Source of the DNA: Mycobacterium sp. M26
Lineage (GTDB): Bacteria; Actinomycetota; Actinomycetes; Mycobacteriales; Mycobacteriaceae
DNA: 64,000 bases
Assembly: GCF_001494595.1 (NCBI RefSeq)
Contig: NZ_LN929908.1
Span: 3,083,139-3,147,138, forward strand
Direction of reading: 5' to 3'
Under the pieces are notes generated by a model. It did no database searches. It was given only the letters and a program-made list of their open reading frames with translations, and was not told the DNA's origin. The translations under genes were made by a program, and so were the position numbers. Position 1 is the stretch's first letter. Each line of letters begins with the position of its first letter. Positions 1-6,726 of this stretch are shown here, piece after piece.

Positions 1-454
1 GCGAGCCGGCGTTGACGCCGATGCGGATCGGAATGCCCGCTGCCCCAGCGGCTTTGGCCACCTCGCCGACCCGGCCGTCGAACTCCTTGATGTTGCCGGG
101 GTTGACGCGCACTGCCGCACAGCCGGCGTCGATGGCGGCGAAGATGTACTTGGGCTGGAAGTGGATGTCGGCGATCACCGGGATCTGGCTCTTCTTGGCG
201 ATGGCCGGAAGCGCGTCGGCGTCCTCCTGGCGGGGACACGCCACCCGGACGATGTCGCAGCCGGCCGCGGTGAGTTCGGCGATCTGCTGCAGCGTCGCGT
301 TGATGTCGTGGGTCTTGGTGGTGCACATCGACTGCACCGAGATCGGGTGATCGCTGCCCACACCGACATTGCGCACCATGAGCTGGCGGGTCTTGCGGCG
401 AGGAGCGAGTACGGGCGGCGGTGCGGGGGGCATCCCCAGGCCGATGGAAGTCAC
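1..454 (-). CDS. ispG: 4-hydroxy-3-methylbut-2-enyl diphosphate synthase, N-terminal part
   Basis: The leftward frame from a GTG at 454 encodes about 151 residues beginning MTSIGLGMPP, and the gene runs off the left edge of the window. IspG (GcpE) is the Fe-S enzyme of the MEP isoprenoid pathway that converts MEcPP to HMBPP with reducing power from ferredoxin or flavodoxin. The visible part matches the N-terminal TIM-barrel, with stretches such as VGVGSDHPISVQSMCTTKT and the later IADIHF and RVNPGN segments. The Fe-S cysteines lie in the missing C-terminal part. It follows rip1 after 10 bp, and dxr of the same pathway lies just upstream, giving the usual mycobacterial dxr-rip1-ispG order. The start is supported by similarity to the family; an ATG 24 bases further in is an alternative. 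Confidence 0.93.
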   Translation of the reverse strand, partial: MTSIGLGMPPAPPPVLAPRRKTRQLMVRNVGVGSDHPISVQSMCTTKTHDINATLQQIAELTAAGCDIVRVACPRQEDADALPAIAKKSQIPVIADIHFQPKYIFAAIDAGCAAVRVNPGNIKEFDGRVGEVAKAAGAAGIPIRIGVNAGS

Positions 455-464
455 GTGGGTTCTC

Positions 465-1703
465 CTACTGGAACAACCTGATCGGATTGACCAGGTCGGC
501 GGTCACGGTCAAGAGCATGTAGCCGACCACCACGACGAGGATCACGTAGGTGGCGGGCATCAGCTTCAGGTAGTTGACCGGCGCCGCGGCGACCTTGCCG
601 CGGGCCGATCGGATCATGTTGCGGATCTTCTCGAAGAAGGCGATCGCGATGTGGCCGCCGTCGAAGGGCAGCAGCGGCACCAGGTTGATCGCGCCCAGCA
701 CGAAGTTCAGCTGGGCCAGGAAGAACCAGAACGCCACCCACAGTCCGTGATCCACGGTGTCGCCGCCGATGATGCTGGCACCGACCACGCTGATCGGGGT
801 TTCGGGGTCACGTTCACCGCCGCCGATGGCGTGCACCAGTGCACCCACCTTGGTCGGGATGGCCGCCAGCGACTTGCCGAGTTCGACGGCGAGGTCACCG
901 GTGAAGGCGAAGGTGGCAGGAACCGCCGACAGCGGGTTGTACTGCGTCGGGCCGACATTGGCGGCGCTGATGCCGACGGCGCCGACGTTGGTCGGGGCGG
1001 CCTCGGTGCTGCCGTCCTTGGTGGTCCAGCGCTGGGTCGCAGCGACGTCGACGTTGGTGGTGAACTCGTAGGTGTCACCGTTCTGGGTGCGCTGCACCAC
1101 GAACGGGGTGGGGCCGGAGGCCTTGCGGACCGCGGTGACCATCTCGTCGAAGTTCTTGACCTCGGTGTCGCCGACCTTGACGACGGCGTCGCCGGGCTTG
1201 ATGCCAGCCATCGCGGCCGGGCCGGCGCCGGTGCACGGCTCCAGCTCGCCCTTGGTGACTTCGGCTGCCACACAGGCGGTTTCACCCACAATGGCCTTGG
1301 TCGGCGGATGCAGGTTGGGCAGGCCCCAGATCACCGCGATCGCGTAGATCAGGACCAGGCCGATCAGGAAGTTCATCCCGGGGCCGGCGAACAGCACCGC
1401 GACCCGCTTCCAGGTCTTCTGCTTGTACATCGCGTACGGCTCGTCTTCGGGGGCCAGTTCCTCCACCGAGGTCATGCCCGCGATATCGCAGAAGCCGCCG
1501 GCCGGGACCGCCTTGACGCCGTATTCGGTGTAGCCGAGCCGGTTGGGTCGCAGGGTCGACCACAGGGTGGGGCCGAAGCCCACGAAGTAGCGGCGCACCT
1601 TCATCCCGGTGGCGCGCGCCACCCACATGTGACCGCACTCGTGCAACGCCACCGAGACGAGGATGGCGAGGGCGAACAGCACGATGCCGAGAGCGAACAT
1701 CAT
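465..1703 (-). CDS. rip1: Site-2 intramembrane metalloprotease Rip1 (M50)
   Basis: Encodes 412 residues starting MMFALGIVLF. Rip1 cleaves anti-sigma factors within the membrane during regulated intramembrane proteolysis. The first membrane helix carries the zinc motif HECGH, a PDZ domain occupies roughly residues 130-240 (KPGDAVVKVGDTEV), and the C-terminal helices carry the second metal-ligand region LVPLLPFDGGH. The length is close to the 404 residues recalled for M. tuberculosis Rv2869c. The chosen ATG overlaps the dxr stop in an ATGA arrangement, so translation is probably coupled; a GTG nine bases upstream is possible. In M. tuberculosis Rip1 acts on several anti-sigma factors including RskA, the SigK partner, which fits the nearby MPT83/MPT70 genes as known SigK targets. 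That functional link is inference here. Confidence 0.95.
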   Translation of the reverse strand: MMFALGIVLFALAILVSVALHECGHMWVARATGMKVRRYFVGFGPTLWSTLRPNRLGYTEYGVKAVPAGGFCDIAGMTSVEELAPEDEPYAMYKQKTWKRVAVLFAGPGMNFLIGLVLIYAIAVIWGLPNLHPPTKAIVGETACVAAEVTKGELEPCTGAGPAAMAGIKPGDAVVKVGDTEVKNFDEMVTAVRKASGPTPFVVQRTQNGDTYEFTTNVDVAATQRWTTKDGSTEAAPTNVGAVGISAANVGPTQYNPLSAVPATFAFTGDLAVELGKSLAAIPTKVGALVHAIGGGERDPETPISVVGASIIGGDTVDHGLWVAFWFFLAQLNFVLGAINLVPLLPFDGGHIAIAFFEKIRNMIRSARGKVAAAPVNYLKLMPATYVILVVVVGYMLLTVTADLVNPIRLFQ

Positions 1704-2866
1704 CGGATTGACGCGACCTCCTGTGTGACGGCGGCACGGGCGCGTTGCCGGGCCCACTGCTGCGCGTCCAGTACTTCTTCCACGGTAGCCGGTTCGGCAG
1801 CCCACTGGTCGGCGGCGTGCAGGACGTCAGCGATTGTTCGCACAATCGCCGGGAACCCGATCTGGCCGTTCAGGAAGGCCTCGGCGGCCTCTTCGTTGGC
1901 GGCGTTGTAGACCGCCGTCATGCAGCCACCGGTCTGCCCGGCATGCCGGGCCAGGTCGACGGCCGGGAACACGGCGGCATCCAGGGGTTCGAACTCCCAG
2001 GTGGAGGCGGTGCTGAAGTCGCAGGCCGCGGCGGCCCCGGCAACCCGGTCGGGCCAGCCCAGCGCCAGCGAGATCGGCAACTTCATATCCGGCGGGCTGG
2101 CCTGGGCGATGGTGGAGCCGTCGGTGAACGTCACCATCGAGTGCACGATCGACTGCGGGTGGACCACCACGTCGATGCGGTCGTAGGGGATGCCGAACAA
2201 CAGGTGCGTCTCGATCAGTTCCAGGCCCTTGTTGACCAGCGATGCAGAGTTCAGCGTGTTCATCGGGCCCATGTTCCAGGTGGGATGTGCCCCGGCCTGC
2301 TCGGGTGTGACGGACTCCAGGTCGGCGGCGGCCCAGCCGCGGAACGGCCCGCCCGAGGCGGTCAGCACCAGCCGGGCCACCTCCTCGGGACGTCCGGAGC
2401 GCAGGCACTGGGCCAACGCGGAGTGCTCGGAGTCCACCGGCACGATCTGGCCGGGCGCTGCGGCGCGCAACACCAGCGGGCCACCGGCGACCAGCGACTC
2501 CTTGTTGGCCAGCGCCAGGCGTGCGCCGCTGTGCAGCGCGGCCAGCGTCGGCTCCAGGCCCAGTGCGCCCACCAGGGCGTTGAGGACGACGTCGGCCTCG
2601 GTGTCCTGCACCAAGCGGGTGACGGCGTCGGGCCCGCTGTAGGGCACGTCGCCGACTTTCTCGGCGGCCTCGGGGTTGGCGACAGCGATATTGGCCACCT
2701 GGGTCTCGGCACGCTGGCGGGCCAGCAGGTCGGGGTTACCGCCGCCGGCGGCCAGGCCCACCACCTCGAAGCGATCCGGGTTCTCGGCGATGACCTCCAG
2801 CGCCTGGGTGCCGATCGAACCGGTGCTGCCCAGGATCAGGACCCGGAGGCGGTCTGCGGAGTTCAC
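1700..2866 (-). CDS. dxr: 1-deoxy-D-xylulose 5-phosphate reductoisomerase
   Basis: Encodes 388 residues from a GTG at 2866 (VNSADRLRVLILGSTG). DXR converts DXP to MEP with NADPH and a divalent metal, the committed step of the MEP pathway. The N-terminal nucleotide-binding motif is GSTGSIGTQAL. The metal and substrate region is seen in ALANKESLVAGG and VDSEHSA, and the central signature is TASGGPFRGW followed by HPTWNMG. The length agrees with the family at about 390 residues plus a variable tail. A frame open further upstream would add a basic, low-complexity leader with no family counterpart, so the GTG is preferred. The gene is divergent from the iron transporter operon, with a shared 216-bp intergenic region. 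Confidence 0.96.
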   Translation of the reverse strand: MNSADRLRVLILGSTGSIGTQALEVIAENPDRFEVVGLAAGGGNPDLLARQRAETQVANIAVANPEAAEKVGDVPYSGPDAVTRLVQDTEADVVLNALVGALGLEPTLAALHSGARLALANKESLVAGGPLVLRAAAPGQIVPVDSEHSALAQCLRSGRPEEVARLVLTASGGPFRGWAAADLESVTPEQAGAHPTWNMGPMNTLNSASLVNKGLELIETHLLFGIPYDRIDVVVHPQSIVHSMVTFTDGSTIAQASPPDMKLPISLALGWPDRVAGAAAACDFSTASTWEFEPLDAAVFPAVDLARHAGQTGGCMTAVYNAANEEAAEAFLNGQIGFPAIVRTIADVLHAADQWAAEPATVEEVLDAQQWARQRARAAVTQEVASIR

Positions 2867-2929
2867 CGTCCCATTGTGCCGCCTCCGGCGGCGATGTCCC
2901 ACTGTGCCGTCTGCCGCCCCGGTTCCCCT

Positions 2930-2991
2930 CGCGAGCAGACGCGAACTCGCACGGTTGGGGGCGTATTGATGCGATTTTGTGTCTGCTCGCG
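2930..2991. repeat. Intergenic hairpin in the dxr/iron-operon divergent region
   Basis: Perfect 11-bp arms CGCGAGCAGAC (2930-2940) and GTCTGCTCGCG (2981-2991), with further partial pairing inside (CTCGCA against TGCGAT). The element sits between two divergent start regions, so it is not a conventional terminator. It resembles short GCGAGC-ended hairpins that recur in mycobacterial intergenic DNA. Whether it is a dispersed repeat cannot be tested from this window alone. Confidence 0.5.
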
Positions 2992-3041
2992 GGCATCCTG
3001 GCCGGTGGGGCGGGCGCCTGGGCTTCCGGAGCGGGTGGTTA

Positions 3042-3060
3042 TATGGTTAGCCAATCCTTA
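3042..3060 (+). promoter_or_regulatory. Putative IdeR (iron-dependent repressor) box
   Basis: The 19-base stretch TATGGTTAGCCAATCCTTA matches the consensus TTAGGTTAGGCTAACCTAA at 13 of 19 positions, including the GGTTAG and CC cores. It lies 23 bp upstream of the iron transporter start codon, where an IdeR site would overlap a promoter. The match is imperfect, so the assignment rests on position and on the iron-uptake content of the operon. Confidence 0.45.
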
Positions 3061-3082
3061 TGGACCGTAGGAAGGGGCGAGG

Positions 3083-4108
3083 ATGCGCCGGTGCTGGAAC
3101 TCCGTGCGGGTGGCCGCAGCGCTGGTGGTCAGTGCGGTGCTGGCCGCGGCGGGTACGGCCTGCTCCTCCTCCGGCGGCGGTGACGAGCTACTCGTCTACA
3201 ACGCCCAGCACGAGTCGCTGACCAAGGAATGGATCGAGGCGTTCACCAAGGAAACCGGGATCAAGGTGACTTACCGTCAGGGCGGTGACACCGAACTCGG
3301 CAACCAGCTGATCGCCGAGGGCACCAACTCCCCCGCCGACGTCTTCCTCACCGAGAACTCCCCGGCGATGGCCGCCGTCGAACGGGCCGGTCTGTTCGCG
3401 CCGGTGGACGCCGCGGTGATCGCCAACGTGCCTGCCCAGTTCCGGCCGGCCAGCAATGCCTGGACCGGGGTGGCCGCGCGCAGCACGGTATTCGTCTACA
3501 ACCCGTCCAAGCTGCCCGCCGACCAGCTGCCGAAATCGCTGCTGGATCTGGAGAAGCCGGAGTGGAAGGGCCGCTGGGGCGCGCCGCCGCCGAAAGCCGA
3601 CTTCCAGGCCATCGTCGCCGCGCTGCTCGAGCTGAAGGGGCCTGCGGTCACCTCCCAGTGGCTGACCGGCATGAAGACCAACGCGGTGCTGTACTCCGAC
3701 AACATCGCCACCCTGCGCGCGGTCAACAGCGGCGAGGTCGCCGGCGGGATCATCTACCACTACTACTGGTATCGCGATCAGGCCAAGACCAAGGAGATGA
3801 GCGGCAACACCGCGCTGCACTACTTCGGCAACCAGGATCCCGGGGCATTCCTCAGCCTGTCCGGCGCCGGCGTGCTGAAATCCAGCAAGAAGCAGGACAA
3901 GGCCCAGCGCTTCCTGGAATTCGTCACCAGCAAGGCCGGCCAGCAGATTCTGGAGAACGGGACGTCGATGGAGTATCCGGTGGCCAGCGGCGTGCCCGCC
4001 AACCCCGCACTCAAACCGCTCGACCAGCTCGACCCGCCCCGGGTGGACCCGTCGGCGCTGCAGCCCCAGCAGGTGTCGGACCTGATGACGCAGGCGGGCC
4101 TGTTGTAG
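3083..4108 (+). CDS. Fe(III) ABC transporter substrate-binding lipoprotein (FbpA-like)
   Basis: Encodes 341 residues, a periplasmic-binding-protein-type receptor of the ferric iron (FbpA/AfuA, family 1 extracellular binding) group. The start ATG follows AGGAAGGGG. The N-terminus is a lipoprotein signal (AAALVVSAVLAAAGTAC followed by SSSGGG), so the mature protein is probably anchored outside the membrane at Cys27. The body begins LLVYNAQHESL, typical of the family. The tyrosine cluster near residues 225-230 (YHYYWY) fits the conserved Fe(III)-coordinating tyrosine pair. It is the first gene of a four-gene rightward operon, abutting the permease gene with no spacer. An IdeR-like box upstream suggests iron control. 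Metal specificity is inferred from family features. Confidence 0.88.
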   Translation: MRRCWNSVRVAAALVVSAVLAAAGTACSSSGGGDELLVYNAQHESLTKEWIEAFTKETGIKVTYRQGGDTELGNQLIAEGTNSPADVFLTENSPAMAAVERAGLFAPVDAAVIANVPAQFRPASNAWTGVAARSTVFVYNPSKLPADQLPKSLLDLEKPEWKGRWGAPPPKADFQAIVAALLELKGPAVTSQWLTGMKTNAVLYSDNIATLRAVNSGEVAGGIIYHYYWYRDQAKTKEMSGNTALHYFGNQDPGAFLSLSGAGVLKSSKKQDKAQRFLEFVTSKAGQQILENGTSMEYPVASGVPANPALKPLDQLDPPRVDPSALQPQQVSDLMTQAGLL

Positions 4109-5680
4109 GTGACCGTCGTACACGCCCCACCGACCCAGGCGGTCGATCGATCCGGAGGCCGACGCCGGCCCGGACCGCTGATCGCCGCGGTCGTCGCGGG
4201 CCTGGTGGTGGTGACGTTCATTCCCCTGGGGTACGTGGCGTGGGCGTTCGTCAGCACCGGACCGGCGCGGGCGGCCGAACTGATCCTGCGACCCCGGGTC
4301 GCCGAATTGCTGTTCAACACAGTCGGTTTGGTCGTGGTCACGGTGCCGTTGTGCGTGGTGATCGGGGTCGGCGCGGCCTGGCTGGTGGAACGCACGGACG
4401 TGGCGGGCCGCGCGTTGTGGCGCCCGCTTCTGGTGGCGCCGTTGGCAATTCCGGCGTTCGTCAACTCCTACGCCTGGGTGGGTGTGGCACCGGGGTTGCA
4501 CGGCTTCACCGGTGCGGTCCTGGTGACCACGCTGTCGTACTTCCCGTTCGTCTACCTGCCCGCGGCCGCGACGCTCAAGCGGCTCGATCCGGCGCTGGAG
4601 GAATCGGCCCGGTCGCTGGGATCGGGGTCGGCTGCGGTGTTCCTCCGGGTGATCGTGCCGCAGTTGCGGTTGGCGATCCTCGGCGGCGGACTGCTGATCA
4701 GCGTGCACCTGCTCGCCGAGTACGGCGCGTTCGCGATGCTGCGGTTCACCACGTTCACCACGGCGATCTTCGAACAGTTCCAGGCGACGTTCGACGGTGC
4801 CGCGGGTTCGATGCTCGCCGGCGTGCTAGTGCTGCTGTGCCTCGTGCTGCTGGTCGGCGAAGCCGCCGCCCGCGGTCGGGCCCAATTCGCCCGCGTCGGT
4901 TCGGGATCGCCGCGCCCGGTCGCACCGGTGCGGCTCGAGACTATGCGGCCGGTAGCCACGGCGTTCCTCATCGCGGTGGCCGCACTCTCGGTCGGGGTGC
5001 CCGCCTGGACGATCCTGCGCTGGCTGCGAATCGGTGGCGCCGCGGTGTGGGATGCCGCCGACATCGGAACGGCGCTGGGTCAGACTCTCGGTCTGGCGAC
5101 CGCGGGTGCGCTGGCCGCCACCGCGCTGGCGTATCCGGTCGCGTGGGTCGCCGTGCGCACCCGCGGCCCGCTGGCCCGCTTCGTCGAGGGCGCCAACTTC
5201 ATCACCAGTTCCCTGCCCGGCATCGTCACCGCGCTGGCGTTGGTCACCGTCGCCATCCGCCTCACTCCCCCGCTCTACCAGACGGTTCTGCTGCTGTTGT
5301 GCGCCTACGTGCTGATGTTCATCCCGCGCGCGCTGGTGAGCGTGCGGGCCGGGCTGGCGCAGGTGCCGGTCGGCCTGGAGGAGGCGTCCTCGACGCTGGG
5401 CACCTCACCGGCACTCACCTTCACCCGCGTCACCGCGCGGCTCACTGCGCCCGCCGCGGCCTCCGGTGCGGCCATGGTGTTCGTGGCGGTGGCCACCGAA
5501 TTGACCGCGACCCTGCTGCTGGCGCCGACCGGGACCCGCACGCTGTCGATGCGGTTCTGGTCGCTGGCCAGTGAACTCGACTACGCCGCGGCCGCCCCCT
5601 ACGCCGCGCTGATGGTGCTGCTGGCCCTGCCGGTCACCATGCTGCTGGTCCGGCAGTCGGCGAAAGTGGCCGCACTATGA
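4109..5680 (+). CDS. Fe(III) ABC transporter permease, two-domain (FbpB-like)
   Basis: Encodes 523 residues from a GTG immediately after the binding-protein stop. It has about twelve hydrophobic helices in two homologous halves, each with an EAA-type cytoplasmic loop: LDPALEESARSLGSGSA in the first and VPVGLEEASSTLGTSPA in the second. This double-length layout is typical of FbpB/SfuB ferric iron permeases, where one polypeptide forms the whole channel. The 3' end overlaps the ATPase start by 4 bp (ATGA), indicating translational coupling. Together with the flanking genes it makes a complete ABC importer in the inner membrane. Confidence 0.9.
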   Translation: MTVVHAPPTQAVDRSGGRRRPGPLIAAVVAGLVVVTFIPLGYVAWAFVSTGPARAAELILRPRVAELLFNTVGLVVVTVPLCVVIGVGAAWLVERTDVAGRALWRPLLVAPLAIPAFVNSYAWVGVAPGLHGFTGAVLVTTLSYFPFVYLPAAATLKRLDPALEESARSLGSGSAAVFLRVIVPQLRLAILGGGLLISVHLLAEYGAFAMLRFTTFTTAIFEQFQATFDGAAGSMLAGVLVLLCLVLLVGEAAARGRAQFARVGSGSPRPVAPVRLETMRPVATAFLIAVAALSVGVPAWTILRWLRIGGAAVWDAADIGTALGQTLGLATAGALAATALAYPVAWVAVRTRGPLARFVEGANFITSSLPGIVTALALVTVAIRLTPPLYQTVLLLLCAYVLMFIPRALVSVRAGLAQVPVGLEEASSTLGTSPALTFTRVTARLTAPAAASGAAMVFVAVATELTATLLLAPTGTRTLSMRFWSLASELDYAAAAPYAALMVLLALPVTMLLVRQSAKVAAL

Positions 5681-6726
5681 GCCAGCTCCAGATACGTTCG
5701 CTGACAAAGGCTTTCGATCACCCGGTGCTGACCGACCTGGATCTGGACATCGCCGAGGGCAGCATCACCGCGGTCGTCGGCCCGTCCGGTTGCGGGAAGA
5801 CCACGCTGCTGCGGATCATCGCCGGGTTCGAGACACCCGACGCGGGCACGGTCTCGATCGCCGGGCGCGAGGTGGCCGGACCGCGGGGTTGCGTTCCGCC
5901 ACACCAGCGCTCGGTCGGTTACGTCGCCCAGGACGGCGCCCTGTTCCCGCATCTGACCGTGGGCCAGAACATCGCCTACGGACTCAAGGGCGGGCTGCGC
6001 ACGCCGGCGGTCCGCGATCAGGTGACCCACCTGCTGGCGATGGTGTCGCTGGACGAGCACCTGCTGGCGCGGCGGCCCAGCGAACTGTCCGGCGGTCAGC
6101 AGCAGCGGGTGGCACTGGCCCGGGCGCTGGCCCGCCGGCCGGCCGTCATGCTGCTCGACGAGCCGTTCAGCTCACTGGACACCGGACTGCGGGCGGCCAC
6201 CCGGAAAGCCGTGGCGCACACCCTGTCCGAGGCCGGCGTGACCACCCTGCTGGTGACCCACGACCAGGAGGAGGCCTTGTCGGTCGCCGATCAGGTGGCC
6301 GTGCTGCGCGGTGGCCGCTTCACCCAGGTGGGGTCACCGCGCGAGCTGTACCTGAACCCGGCCGACCGGTTCACCGCCGAGTTCCTCGGCGACACGGTGT
6401 TCCTGCCCGGCACCGTGCGCGACGGCGTCGTCGAGTGTGCCCTGGGACGCCTTGGCGCCGAAGGACATCCGGACGGCCCGGTGACGATCATGCTGCGCCC
6501 CGAGCAGCTGTACGCCACCGAGTTGTCCGATGCGATGGCCGATGCCGTCGGCACTGTCGTGGACACCGAGTTCCTGGGCCCGGACGTGCTTCTCACCATC
6601 GAGCCCAGTGCCGGCAGCGAGCTCCTGACCGTGCGCCAGCACAGCTTCGGATGTCCCGACCTGCACGCCAAGGTCAGCATCGATATCGTGGGACGACCAG
6701 TGATCTTGAAAGGCAGCGGTGCGTGA
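5677..6726 (+). CDS. Fe(III) ABC transporter ATP-binding protein (FbpC-like)
   Basis: Encodes 349 residues, an ABC ATPase with Walker A GPSGCGKTT (residues 35-43), Q-loop region VGYVAQDGALFPHLT, signature LSGGQQQR, Walker B VMLLDEPFSSLD and switch histidine in LLVTHDQEEA. After residue 240 there is a C-terminal TOBE-like regulatory domain, as in the FbpC/PotA/MalK group. It energises import by the permease encoded just upstream, which it overlaps by 4 bp. Its own stop overlaps the following GTG start by 8 bp, so the large synthetase-like gene appears to be an integral part of the operon. Confidence 0.92.
   Translation: MSQLQIRSLTKAFDHPVLTDLDLDIAEGSITAVVGPSGCGKTTLLRIIAGFETPDAGTVSIAGREVAGPRGCVPPHQRSVGYVAQDGALFPHLTVGQNIAYGLKGGLRTPAVRDQVTHLLAMVSLDEHLLARRPSELSGGQQQRVALARALARRPAVMLLDEPFSSLDTGLRAATRKAVAHTLSEAGVTTLLVTHDQEEALSVADQVAVLRGGRFTQVGSPRELYLNPADRFTAEFLGDTVFLPGTVRDGVVECALGRLGAEGHPDGPVTIMLRPEQLYATELSDAMADAVGTVVDTEFLGPDVLLTIEPSAGSELLTVRQHSFGCPDLHAKVSIDIVGRPVILKGSGA

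Noticed and set aside
369..1910. Long rightward open frame opposite rip1 and ispG
   Set aside because: It is antisense to two well-recognised genes, has a composition typical of a GC-rich shadow frame (many Gly, Arg, His, Asp) and matches no family.
3188..4708. Long leftward open frame opposite the iron-binding protein and permease genes
   Set aside because: It is antisense to two genes with clear domain motifs; Arg/His/Gly-rich sequence without recognisable motifs.
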